Part shown: positions 1-5,901 of the stretch, in pieces
How the letters are laid out: each line of letters begins with the position of its first letter
Position numbering within the stretch: position 1 is the stretch's first letter
From: an uncultured Peptococcaceae bacterium
GTDB taxonomy: Bacteria > Bacillota > Peptococcia > Peptococcales > Peptococcaceae
Assembly: GCA_945949655.1 (NCBI GenBank)
Contig: CAMFFG010000087.1
Coordinates: 1-5,929, forward strand
DNA length: 5,929 nt
Reading direction: 5' to 3'
Made by a program: the position numbers and the translations under genes
Notes under the pieces: generated by a model
Told to the model about the DNA's origin: nothing
What the model saw: the letters and a program-made list of their open reading frames with translations, nothing else
The model's database searches: none

Positions 1-130
1 ACAATCCTGTCAGCATAATGGCATTGCCGGACACAAAGGTTCGTATGGTGATCAGCACCATCATAATGCATACCATGGGGTTTAACCGCAGATTCAGAAA
101 CTGCCCCAGCACCAGTTGAAACATATTCAT
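1..130 (-). CDS. N-terminal fragment of an unrecognised, probably membrane-associated protein
   Basis: The reading frame is open from an ATG at 130 to the window edge and gives 43 residues; the rest lies outside the window. The fragment begins MNMFQLVLGQF. It has a hydrophobic stretch at about residues 18-29 (MVCIMMVLIT) followed by a small-residue segment, which suggests a membrane helix. I do not recognise the family from so short a piece. The start was chosen because AAGGA at 146-140 sits about 9 bases upstream. In-frame ATGs at 136 and 124 are alternatives, with spacing too short and too long respectively. An ATG at 140 opens a different frame whose product looks non-natural (many His, Asp and Cys). 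A consensus promoter lies directly upstream and the prfB terminator lies behind that, so this gene is probably a separate transcription unit. Confidence 0.6.
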   Translation of the reverse strand, partial: MNMFQLVLGQFLNLRLNPMVCIMMVLITIRTFVSGNAIMLTGL

Positions 131-166
131 ATTCATCCATCCTTTTTGTTGAAAATCATATCTGTG

Positions 167-195
167 ATTATATCGTATATACACAGAATTGTCAA
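167..195 (-). promoter_or_regulatory. Consensus SigA-type promoter for the leftmost gene
   Basis: On the minus strand TTGACA (195-190) and TATAAT (172-167) are separated by exactly 17 bases. Both hexamers match the consensus perfectly. Transcription would start near 160, giving a leader of about 30 bases before the ATG at 130. It faces away from prfB and lies beyond the prfB terminator. Confidence 0.85.
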
Positions 196-235
196 TTTGA
201 TCATGGATTTGTTACTATATCTGCACAGGAAACAG

Positions 236-268
236 AAAAAGCCATGACATTTCACTGTCACAGCTTTT
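236..268 (-). terminator. Intrinsic terminator of prfB
   Basis: This inverted repeat begins 13 bases after the prfB stop codon. Bases 245-249 pair with 256-260, a 2x2 mismatch follows, and 237-242 pair with 263-268, around a 6-base loop. Read on the minus strand the stem ends in a run of T (complement of 236-240), as expected for a rho-independent terminator. The stem is moderately strong because of the internal mismatch. Confidence 0.7.
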
Positions 269-280
269 ATCTTGAGAACA

Positions 281-1406
281 TCAGTCTTCTTTTTTGCGCA
301 CCGCTTTTGCAGCCTGCTGCTTTAGGTAGCCCTGGATAAAGTCGTCGATATCCCCATCCATAACGGCCTGAATATTTCCTTTTTCAATGTTGGTGCGATG
401 GTCTTTCGCCATACTGTAAGGATGGAACACATAAGAACGGATCTGACTGCCCCAGCCGATTTCCTGCTGTTCCCCCTGCAGTGCCGCCATTTCCTGTTCA
501 TGCTCCTTGATTTTTAATTCCACCAGACGGCTGGTCAGCATTTTCATACAGGTAGCACGGTTCTGGATCTGAGACCGTTCACTCTGGCACTGCACTACAA
601 TCCCGGTAGGCAGATGGGTGATGCGCACAGCCGAGTCGGTAGTGTTGATGTGCTGTCCGCCAGCACCGGTAGAACGGTAAGTATCTACTTTCAAATCTTT
701 TTCATCGATCTGAATATCATTATCATGTTCTGCTTCCGGCATCACTTCCACTGCCGTAAAGGACGTATGGCGGCGCCCTGCCGAGTCAAAAGGCGAGATG
801 CGCACCAGACGATGCACCCCTTTTTCCGCCTTCAGATAACCAAAGGCATTCTCCCCTTTGATCAGCAGCGTCACACTTTTAATACCGGCTTCTTCACCGG
901 CCAGATAGTCCAGCAGCGTCACGCCAAAGCCATGTCGTTCCGCCCAGCGCACATACATGCGATAAAGCATATCGGCCCAGTCCTGCGATTCGGTACCGCC
1001 AGCACCGGGATGGATAGAAATAATGGCGTTGTTACGGTCATACTTGCCGTTTAACAGCGTTTCCAGCTCCATCTGCTCCAGCGCCTTCGTCGCTTTATCT
1101 GCAGCCTCTGCCGTTTCCTGCAGCAATTCCTCATCCTCGCCCATTTCCTTGCACATTTCATATAAGGTTTCCGCATCTTCCACCAGCGTTTTTACACTGT
1201 TAAACTGCTCTATCTTACTGCGCAGACCGGTAATCTTCTGCATTACCTGCTGCGCCTCATCAGGCTGATCCCAAAAGCCAGGCTCTGCCACCTGTTGTTC
1301 TAGTTCCGCAATCTGTGCCTCTCTGCCAGCGAAGTCAAAGAGACTCCCTCAAATCTTCGAGAATTTTTCTGGCAGCCTCCAGCTGCTTTTTGATTTCAAA
1401 ATCCAC
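281..1406 (-). CDS. prfB: Peptide chain release factor 2 (RF2), made by programmed +1 frameshift
   Basis: RF2 recognises UGA and UAA stop codons in the ribosomal A site and triggers hydrolysis of peptidyl-tRNA. The gene is in two frames: 23 codons from a GTG at 1406 to CTT at 1340-1338, then an in-frame TGA at 1337-1335. After skipping one T, 351 codons run from GAC at 1336 to the stop at 281. The joined product is 374 residues, against 365 in E. coli. The stop-reading SPF tripeptide is at 204-206, in ...[10 protein letters not shown]. The catalytic GGQ is at 249-251, in GAGGQH; its Gln is the usual PrmC methylation target. The N-terminal helical domain covers about 1-110. The GTG at 1406 was chosen because AAGGA (1421-1417) lies 10 bases upstream; the GTG at 1415 is too close to that site. 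A consensus promoter upstream and a terminator downstream make it a possible single-gene unit. A call that starts at the GTG at 1291 would lose 38 residues. Confidence 0.97.
1334..1349 (-). promoter_or_regulatory. Programmed +1 ribosomal frameshift site of prfB
   Basis: The minus strand reads AGGGAG, three bases, CTT, TGA, C. AGGGAG (1349-1344) is an internal Shine-Dalgarno-like element spaced as in E. coli (AGGGGG, three bases, CUU UGA C). CTT (1340-1338) is the slippery codon, TGA (1337-1335) is the in-frame stop and the following C makes it a weak stop context. When RF2 is scarce, UGA is read slowly and the ribosome slips +1 into the full-length frame, so RF2 limits its own synthesis. The mechanism is established for the family; here the sequence elements are seen directly. 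Confidence 0.95.
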
Positions 1407-1424
1407 AAAAATCACTTCCTTAAA

Positions 1425-1453
1425 CGAATGAAGCAAACGATTCCTTCATTTCG
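1425..1453 (-). promoter_or_regulatory. Stem-loop in the prfB leader
   Basis: CGAATGAAG (1425-1433) can pair with CTTCATTTCG (1444-1453), leaving one bulged base and a 10-base loop. It lies between the predicted prfB transcription start (about 1465) and the ribosome binding site (1421-1417), so it would form near the 5' end of the mRNA. No U-run follows, so it is not a terminator. A role in mRNA stability or initiation is inference. Confidence 0.45.
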
Positions 1454-1471
1454 TATATTTTATAATGATAT

Positions 1472-1500
1472 ATTATATCTGTAACATACTCTGCTGACAA
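1472..1500 (-). promoter_or_regulatory. SigA-type promoter of prfB
   Basis: On the minus strand TTGTCA (1500-1495) and TATAAT (1477-1472) are 17 bases apart. The -35 has one mismatch to TTGACA and the -10 is perfect. The -35 begins 4 bases beyond the stop codon of the 111-residue upstream gene. Transcription would start near 1465, about 60 bases before the prfB GTG. prfB can therefore be transcribed without read-through from secA. Confidence 0.85.
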
Positions 1501-1503
1501 GCT

Positions 1504-1839
1504 TCAGTTTCCTTGCTGAATCTTGTCAGCCCATTCTTTGTAAATTGTAAGAGGATGCAACGAAATAGCCTGACTGATATAGTGCATGGCAAGCTCGCAT
1601 GATCCTGGCGGCGTAAGCGTACGGAACAGATAACAGGCCATCAGATATCCTAAATGAGCTGCTGTTTCTCGGTCTCCCTGATCCTGATAATGATGAAAAG
1701 AAGTCAGTAACACAAAGAATATATTCATTTTATCAAAATCAGATGCCGCCACATAAAAATCATCCAAATCAGAAAGCTGTATCTGCAGCACTTGCTCTTT
1801 CCGGATAATCGGCTCATTCCAGTCAATTCGCATTTGCAT
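1504..1839 (-). CDS. Hypothetical protein, 111 residues, TPR-like C-terminus
   Basis: I do not recognise this protein. It starts at an ATG at 1839 with AAAAGG (1854-1849) 9 bases upstream, which supports real translation; a second in-frame ATG lies two codons in. It is soluble-looking, with no signal peptide or clear membrane helix. Residues 20-50 are acidic then hydrophobic. Residues 57-96 look like a helix pair: the first helix is around AAHLGYLMACYLF, and the second is around LAMHYISQAISLHP, which matches the A..Y..A..L.P pattern of a tetratricopeptide repeat second helix. The loop between them (TLTPPGS) is longer than in a standard TPR. A single TPR-like hairpin suggests a protein-protein contact, but that is inference. 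It lies between secA and prfB on the same strand, with the prfB promoter starting just before its stop codon. No convincing promoter of its own was found; TAAAAT at 1877-1872 is a possible -10 without a good -35. Confidence 0.75.
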   Translation of the reverse strand: MQMRIDWNEPIIRKEQVLQIQLSDLDDFYVAASDFDKMNIFFVLLTSFHHYQDQGDRETAAHLGYLMACYLFRTLTPPGSCELAMHYISQAISLHPLTIYKEWADKIQQGN

Positions 1840-1877
1840 AAGATCACACCTTTTTCGTCATATCCACTATTATTTTA

Positions 1878-1991
1878 TGAACGTTAGCCCAGCAGCGCAG
1901 GGAAAGTTGATTCTGGCAAGGCGGCTTTTTGAAAAGTGCACGACCCGTACTCTACGTACGCAAGGTGTGCTTTTCAAAAAACAACACCGCC
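1878..1991. repeat. Palindromic repeat, copy 1
   Basis: This segment matches copy 2 (2063-2176) at a constant offset of 185 bases, with 7 differences in 114 positions that I counted by eye. Six of the seven fall in the first 29 positions, outside the palindromic core. The core (1920-1991) folds on itself: GGCGG with CCGCC, TTTTTG with CAAAAA, AAAAGTGCAC with GTGTGCTTTT including wobbles, and CGTAC with GTACG around the loop TCTAC. Unlike copy 2 it has lost the outer right arm, because its homology stops exactly at CCGCC (1987-1991). Short open frames inside it are by-products of the repeat and have no sign of being genes. Confidence 0.85.
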
Positions 1992-1999
1992 CGCATCCC

Positions 2000-2062
2000 A
2001 TGAACGCTGGAAATTTTTCGTAGAGCAAGGCAGCATGAAAATTTGTTTGCTTGCGTACTCTA
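2000..2062. repeat. Degenerate half copy of the palindromic repeat
   Basis: The stretch between the two full copies resembles the left half of the element. CAAGGCAGC (2026-2034) corresponds to CAAGGCGGC of copy 2. GCGTACTCTA (2053-2062) is identical to the centre of copy 2 (2130-2139), and the distance between the two landmarks is nearly the same (37 against 38 bases). It breaks off at the centre and runs straight into the left flank of copy 2. It also has its own short inverted repeat, AAATTTTTC (2011-2019) with GAAAATTT. This is probably an old, truncated unit of the same family. Confidence 0.5.
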
Positions 2063-2176
2063 TGGACATTAACCCGGCAGCGCAGGAAAAATTGATTCTG
2101 GCAAGGCGGCTTTTTGAAAAGTGCACGACGCGTACTCTACGTACGCAAGGTGTGCTTTTCAAAAAACAACACCGCC
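2063..2176. repeat. Palindromic repeat, copy 2
   Basis: This is the partner of copy 1. Its core (2105-2176) is almost identical, with one difference at 2130 (G for C). That change extends the central stem to GCGTAC with GTACGC around the loop TCTAC. In copy 2 the palindrome goes on outward on both sides as 15-base arms (2088-2102 and 2174-2188), giving a structure of about 100 bases. It ends 11 bases from the secA stop codon. It resembles the small non-coding palindromic elements (REP, ERIC or MITE-like) found in many bacterial genomes, but I cannot name a family. No target-site duplication is visible. Confidence 0.85.
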
Positions 2177-2188
2177 AGAATCAATTTT
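2088..2188 (-). terminator. Long hairpin after secA, possible terminator
   Basis: Perfect 15-base outer arms (AAAATTGATTCTGGC and its complement) enclose the palindromic core, so the whole 101 bases form one long imperfect hairpin in the secA transcript, beginning 11 bases after the secA stop codon (2200). On the minus strand the last arm ends in TTTTT (complement of 2087-2091) before CC, which gives a short U-run. The structure is much larger than a standard rho-independent terminator and most of the U-run is within the stem. Termination, 3'-end protection or RNase III processing are all possible. Confidence 0.45.
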
Positions 2189-2199
2189 AACAAGCTGCC

Positions 2200-4704
2200 T
2201 TATTTGCCGCAGCAATGCTTATACTTCTTGCCACTCCCACACGGGCACGGATCGTTGCGGCCCACTTTTTCCTTGTTCACCTTCGGTTTTTTCACAGCTT
2301 CCTCATCCCCGTGAGATGCGTTTAAGATATCAGTCCGTTCCTTCGGTTTTTCCACAATGGTTACCCGGAAAATCAGGCGAACTGTTTCATACTGGATTTC
2401 CGAGATCATCTGCTGGAACATGTCAAAGGCTTCGTTTTTGTATTCATCTACCGGATTGCGCTGCGCATAAGCCCGCAGATTAATGCCCTGCCGCAGCTGA
2501 TCCATAGCATCTAAATGTTCCATCCACTTGATATCCACATTTTTCAGCAGAATCAGCCGTTCAATTTCATGGAACTGTTCAGCACCCAGTTCTGCCTCCC
2601 GCTGGTGATAACGGTTTAGAGCCACCTCATGCAGATAGGCTTCCACTTCGGACTTTTCCATTTTCAGAATCTTGTCCCGATCCAGCGGTTCCGGCAGGAA
2701 GAAGGCTTCGTTCATACGCTGCTGCAACAGGTCCAGATCCCATTCTTCCGGATATTTCCCGGCAGCGGAGACTTCCTCCAGAATATCGGTGGCAATGGAT
2801 TCGATCATGCCCTGGATACTCTGGCTCATGTTTTCGCCCATCAGAACCTGACGGCGCTGGCCATAGATCACTTCACGCTGTTTGTTCATGACATTGTCGT
2901 ATTCCAGCACATTTTTACGGATTTCAAAGTTGCGGGCTTCCACCCGTTTCTGTGCTGTCTCAATGCTCTTGGAGATCATTTTATTTTCGATGGGCATATC
3001 GTCATCCATGCCGATCTTGTCCATCAGACCGGTGATATTATCGGCACCAAAGCGGCGCATCAGATCATCTTCCAAAGAGATATAAAACTGGGTAAAGCCT
3101 GGGTCTCCCTGACGTCCGCTACGGCCACGCAGCTGGTTATCGATCCGGCGGGCTTCATGCCGTTCTGTACCAATGATGTACAGACCGCCCAAATCCTTCA
3201 CACCTTCGCCCAGCACGATATCGGTACCACGGCCAGCCATGTTGGTCGCAATGGTAACAGTGTGCTGTTGCCCGGCCTGGGCAACGATTTCTGCTTCTTT
3301 TTCATGGTATTTGGCATTCAGCACCTGATGCGGCACACCTCTCCGCTTCAGCATTTCGCTGAGCAGTTCGGAGATCTGGATCGATACCGTACCTACCAGC
3401 ACCGGCTGTCCGGCCTCATAGCGCTCTACCACTTTATCCACGATAGCTTTGTATTTGCCCAGCTGGGTACGGTAAACCACATCCGGACGGTCTTCCCGGA
3501 TTACTGGCTTGTTGGTTGGAATGATGACAACGTCCATACCATAAATACTGCGGAATTCATCTTCTTCTGTTTTGGCGGTACCGGTCATCCCGGCCAGCTT
3601 ATCATACATACGGAAATAGTTCTGGAACGTGATCGTAGCCAGTGTCTGCGATTCTTTTTCGATTTTTACGCCTTCCTTGGCTTCGATGGCCTGATGCAGC
3701 CCTTCGCTGTAACGGCGGCCAAACATCAGACGTCCGGTAAACTCGTCTACGATGATGACCTGTCCGTCTTTGACCACATAATCCCGGTCCCGCTTCATGA
3801 TTACATGGGCGCGCAACCCCTGGTTGACATGGTGTGCCAGCTCCATGTTGGATTCATCGGCCAGATTTTCGATACCCAGCATCTGTTCCACATGGGTGAC
3901 CCCTTCCTCAGTCAGCATCACATTTTTAGCTTTTTCATCCACGGTGTAATCTGTCTCGGCCCGCAGGCGGGGAATAATTTTTGCCACCATGGTGTAATAG
4001 TCCTTTGGTTTTTCTGCCACACCGGAAATAATCAGTGGTGTTCTGGCTTCATCGATGAGGATACTGTCCACTTCGTCCACCAGCGCATAATTTAATTCCC
4101 GCTGTACCATATTTTCCGGCCGCATAACCATATTGTCACGCAGATAATCAAAACCGTACTCGTTGTTGGTGCCGTAGGTGATATCGGCATTGTAGGCTTC
4201 TTTTCTCTGGTTGAAATCCAGACCATGAACAATCAGCCCCACACTTAAACCAAGAAAATTATACAGCTTACCCATCTGTTCGCTGTCACGGGTAGCCAGA
4301 TAATCATTGACGGTGATCACATGAACCCCTTTTCCGGTCAGCGCGTTGAGATACACCGGCAGGGTAGCCACCAGGGTTTTCCCTTCCCCGGTCTTCATTT
4401 CGGCAATGCGGCCCTGGTGCAGGATCACACCGCCCATCAGCTGCACATCAAAATGGCGCAGACCCAGCACACGGGTGGACGCCTCCCGCACTACCGCATA
4501 TGCTTCCGGCAAAAGATCATCCAGTGTTTCCCCTTTCGCTAACCGCTGTTTAAACTCAGCAGTTTTGCCCTGCAGCTCTTCATCCGATAATTTGGCGATG
4601 GCATCGGTAAAGCTGTTGATTTTTGCTACCACTTTTTCTAATTTTTTTATATCCTTTTTGGTATCATTATTTTCAATATAACTTCTCAGAAACTCAAAAG
4701 CCAC
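2200..4704 (-). CDS. secA: Preprotein translocase motor ATPase SecA
   Basis: SecA binds preproteins and the SecYEG channel and drives export across the cytoplasmic membrane with ATP. The product is 834 residues; B. subtilis SecA has 841. Visible motifs: Walker A in MKTGEGKT (103-110), Walker B VDEVD (209-213) with IDEAR (217-221), AGMTGTA (371-377), NMAGRGTDI (488-496) and [10 protein letters not shown] (527-536) of the second nucleotide-binding fold. The preprotein cross-linking domain lies between about 228 and 370. The two-helix finger region is near [14 protein letters not shown] (727-740). The C-terminal tail after about 790 ends in a zinc knuckle with Cys 820, 822, 831 and 832 (CPCGSG...HCC), typical of the SecB- and ribosome-binding tail. 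The GTG at 4704 was chosen as start because a perfect AGGAGG (4716-4711) is 6 bases upstream. The ATG at 4719 would place that site inside the gene, and the ATG at 4794 lies upstream of the likely promoter -10. No frameshift or missing motif was found. Confidence 0.98.
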   Translation of the reverse strand: MAFEFLRSYIENNDTKKDIKKLEKVVAKINSFTDAIAKLSDEELQGKTAEFKQRLAKGETLDDLLPEAYAVVREASTRVLGLRHFDVQLMGGVILHQGRIAEMKTGEGKTLVATLPVYLNALTGKGVHVITVNDYLATRDSEQMGKLYNFLGLSVGLIVHGLDFNQRKEAYNADITYGTNNEYGFDYLRDNMVMRPENMVQRELNYALVDEVDSILIDEARTPLIISGVAEKPKDYYTMVAKIIPRLRAETDYTVDEKAKNVMLTEEGVTHVEQMLGIENLADESNMELAHHVNQGLRAHVIMKRDRDYVVKDGQVIIVDEFTGRLMFGRRYSEGLHQAIEAKEGVKIEKESQTLATITFQNYFRMYDKLAGMTGTAKTEEDEFRSIYGMDVVIIPTNKPVIREDRPDVVYRTQLGKYKAIVDKVVERYEAGQPVLVGTVSIQISELLSEMLKRRGVPHQVLNAKYHEKEAEIVAQAGQQHTVTIATNMAGRGTDIVLGEGVKDLGGLYIIGTERHEARRIDNQLRGRSGRQGDPGFTQFYISLEDDLMRRFGADNITGLMDKIGMDDDMPIENKMISKSIETAQKRVEARNFEIRKNVLEYDNVMNKQREVIYGQRRQVLMGENMSQSIQGMIESIATDILEEVSAAGKYPEEWDLDLLQQRMNEAFFLPEPLDRDKILKMEKSEVEAYLHEVALNRYHQREAELGAEQFHEIERLILLKNVDIKWMEHLDAMDQLRQGINLRAYAQRNPVDEYKNEAFDMFQQMISEIQYETVRLIFRVTIVEKPKERTDILNASHGDEEAVKKPKVNKEKVGRNDPCPCGSGKKYKHCCGK

Positions 4705-4710
4705 GATATA

Positions 4711-4716
4711 CCTCCT
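4711..4716 (-). promoter_or_regulatory. Ribosome binding site that fixes the secA start
   Basis: AGGAGG with 6 bases before the GTG at 4704. It overlaps an in-frame ATG (4719-4717) whose second and third codons are the AGGAGG itself, so automatic start calling is likely to pick the wrong codon here. Confidence 0.85.
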
Positions 4717-4726
4717 CATAATTTGA

Positions 4727-4753
4727 ATTCTGCAGATCAGATTTCTGCAGAAT
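4727..4753 (-). promoter_or_regulatory. Perfect inverted repeat in the secA leader
   Basis: ATTCTGCAG (4727-4735) and CTGCAGAAT (4745-4753) are perfect complements around a 9-base spacer. In the predicted secA mRNA the stem-loop would begin about 14 bases from the 5' end and finish 10 bases before the AGGAGG. It could be an RNA hairpin affecting translation or stability, or a DNA operator for a dimeric regulator. It lies downstream of the predicted start site, where a bound repressor would block elongation. Which of these applies cannot be told from sequence. Confidence 0.55.
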
Positions 4754-4773
4754 ATTTTTCTTGCGTAACTTGT

Positions 4774-4802
4774 ATTATACCACACTTCCTGCATTCTTGA
4801 AA
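4774..4802 (-). promoter_or_regulatory. Probable promoter of secA
   Basis: On the minus strand a perfect TATAAT (4779-4774) has TTTCAA (4802-4797) 17 bases upstream; that -35 matches the consensus at only three positions. Transcription would begin near 4767, giving a leader of about 60 bases that carries the inverted repeat at 4727-4753. The weak -35 suggests moderate strength or help from an activator; that part is inference. Confidence 0.6.
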
Positions 4803-4883
4803 CTATATTCTATACAAAAATTACCTATCCTTTACACTTTCCTCAATCTTGTTGATATTTTTTTAAGAAATGAAAAAAGGGGA

Positions 4884-4912
4884 TTTACAAAATGGCGCAG
4901 ATGGTTCATAAT
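4884..4912 (+). promoter_or_regulatory. Probable SigA-type promoter of hpf
   Basis: TTTACA (4884-4889) and CATAAT (4907-4912) are 17 bases apart, each with one mismatch to consensus. Start would be near 4919, about 64 bases before the hpf ATG. TATACT at 4912-4917 is an alternative -10 but lacks a -35 at proper spacing. About 80 bases separate this from the back-to-back secA promoter. Confidence 0.6.
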
Positions 4913-4919
4913 ATACTAT

Positions 4920-4946
4920 ACAGATAAATATTTTTTATCTATCTGT
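4920..4946 (+). promoter_or_regulatory. AT-rich stem-loop with two alternative pairings in the hpf leader
   Basis: AGATAAA (4922-4928) can pair with TTTATCT (4934-4940) around a 5-base loop. Alternatively ACAGATA (4920-4926) can pair with TATCTGT (4940-4946). The two foldings share bases and exclude each other. The site falls at the predicted 5' end of the hpf mRNA, ahead of the AAGGAG site at 4968-4973. The stems are AT-rich and weak at body temperature, so regulation is only a possibility. Confidence 0.35.
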
Positions 4947-4982
4947 GACTCAATTTTTTTAACCCGAAAGGAGCTGGCATTT

Positions 4983-5519
4983 ATGAAAATCAATGTAAAA
5001 GCCAAAAACACTCAGGTAACAGAACCATTAACAGACTATATCGAAAAACGATTTGCAAAGCTGGAAAAATATTTTGTGAACGCTGATTTGACCGGAACTG
5101 TCACTCTGGTTGTAGAAAAAGGTCTGCACCGCGTAGAAGCCACCATTCCTCTGAACCGCTATATTCTGCGGGCGGAAGACAGCAGCAACGATATGTATGC
5201 TTCCATTGACGGTGTGGTAGACAAACTGGAAAGACAGATTCGCAAATATAAAACCAAAATCAACCGCAAAGGAAAAGTACAGACCATCAACGATCTGCCA
5301 CCAGCCCAGGATGCTGCTCCGGTAGCAGAAGAAGAAGGCAAAATCATCAAGACAAAAACCTTCGTGGTAAAACCGATGGATGAAGAAGAAGCCATTATGC
5401 AGATGGAACTTCTGGAACATGATTTCTTTGTATTCCTGAACGCAGAAACCAACAGCATCAACGTGGTTTACAAACGCAAAGACAATCAGTACGGTCTGAT
5501 TCAGCCAACTGTTGACTAA
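4983..5519 (+). CDS. hpf: Long-form ribosome hibernation promoting factor
   Basis: HPF binds the small ribosomal subunit where mRNA and tRNA sit. In its long form it pairs two 70S ribosomes into an inactive 100S dimer in stationary phase or stress. The product is 178 residues (B. subtilis HPF is 189), with two parts: the S30AE/RaiA fold at about 1-97, beginning MKINVKAKNTQVTEPL, with the basic helix KLERQIRKYKTKINRKGK at 81-98; an acidic, Ala/Pro-rich linker at about 104-119; and the dimerisation domain at about 120-175, including VVKPMDEEEAIMQMELLEHDFFVF and a YGLIQP ending. Short-form HPF and YfiA lack the last domain. AAGGAG (4968-4973) is 9 bases ahead of the ATG. The frame is open further upstream but without a suitable start signal. 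It is divergent from secA, whereas in many Bacillota it precedes secA on the same strand. No terminator follows, so read-through into the cold-shock gene is possible. Confidence 0.97.
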   Translation: MKINVKAKNTQVTEPLTDYIEKRFAKLEKYFVNADLTGTVTLVVEKGLHRVEATIPLNRYILRAEDSSNDMYASIDGVVDKLERQIRKYKTKINRKGKVQTINDLPPAQDAAPVAEEEGKIIKTKTFVVKPMDEEEAIMQMELLEHDFFVFLNAETNSINVVYKRKDNQYGLIQPTVD

Positions 5520-5565
5520 ATCATTTCTCTTCTAAATATTTTTTCTGCGAAATGTGGAAAAATCC

Positions 5566-5594
5566 TTGCCATTTATTTGAAAGACCGTTATAAT
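5566..5594 (+). promoter_or_regulatory. SigA-type promoter of the cold-shock gene
   Basis: TTGCCA (5566-5571) and a perfect TATAAT (5589-5594) are separated by 17 bases. An AT-rich run at 5531-5544 just upstream could act as an UP element. Start would be near 5601, giving a leader of about 48 bases, far shorter than the roughly 160-base thermosensing leader of E. coli cspA. The gene is therefore probably constitutively and strongly transcribed. Confidence 0.85.
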
Positions 5595-5648
5595 GGATAA
5601 TGTAGTTGCAATCGGGCAGCTATTATCTATCTTGAAAGGATGATTCAC

Positions 5649-5846
5649 ATGCAGGGTAAAGTAAAATGGTTTAATGCAGAAAAAGGTTATGGTTTTATCG
5701 AAGGTCAGGATGGCAAAGATGTATTCGTACATTTTTCTGCAATTGAACAGGAAGGATTCAAAACTTTAGACGAAGGTCAGGAAGTTGAATTTGAAGTAGT
5801 TGAAGGCGCAAGAGGTCCTCAGGCTGCTAATGTTGTTAAACTTTAA
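5649..5846 (+). CDS. csp: Cold-shock domain protein (CspA family)
   Basis: This small single-stranded nucleic-acid-binding protein acts as an RNA chaperone that melts mRNA secondary structure and helps translation, especially at low temperature. The 65 residues make one complete cold-shock domain, starting [20 protein letters not shown]1 is at 12-17 (KGYGFI) and RNP2 at 25-29 (VFVHF), with Trp7, Phe8, Phe16, Phe26, His28 and Phe29 forming the usual aromatic binding face. The ATG at 5649 is preferred because AAAGGA (5635-5640) is 8 bases upstream. The in-frame ATG at 5640 overlaps that site and would add three residues atypical of the family. Its own promoter and terminator make it a stand-alone unit. 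Most Bacillota carry several such paralogues, so I do not assign a lettered name. Confidence 0.97.
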   Translation: MQGKVKWFNAEKGYGFIEGQDGKDVFVHFSAIEQEGFKTLDEGQEVEFEVVEGARGPQAANVVKL

Positions 5847-5901
5847 TTTTAAAATTAATATCGTAGATTTTAATATATAAATTAGAGAACGAACAAGACA
5901 C

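Noticed and set aside
281..1406. prfB as a pseudogene or sequencing frameshift, because of the internal TGA at 1337-1335
   Set aside because: The break lies exactly at the classical RF2 shift motif with its internal Shine-Dalgarno element, and the joined protein is full length.
2088..2188. A complete insertion sequence
   Set aside because: The terminal inverted arms are present, but there is no transposase frame and no visible target-site duplication; at most it is a non-autonomous element.
1878..2190. CRISPR array or small coding genes in the repeat cluster
   Set aside because: There are only two full repeats, they are over 100 bases and fully palindromic, and no regular spacers occur. The short frames inside are dictated by the repeat and lack start signals.
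2629..4095. Long open frame of 488 codons on the plus strand, opposite secA
   Set aside because: It mirrors secA codons, has no convincing ribosome binding site and its translation is rich in Phe, His and Gln, as expected for an antisense shadow.
4705..4794. Extended SecA N-terminus starting at the ATG at 4794
   Set aside because: The added 30 residues are Cys/Arg/Tyr-rich and unlike SecA, and the region overlaps the predicted secA promoter and leader hairpin.
4870..4929. Small upstream peptides (ATG at 4870 or 4892) before hpf as a leader-peptide control
   Set aside because: They overlap the predicted hpf promoter and would lie upstream of the likely transcription start, and no arrest-like motif is seen.
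5540..5562. Terminator after hpf (TTTTTC with GAAAAA)
   Set aside because: The stem is only A/T-rich with an 11-base loop and no T-run follows on either strand.
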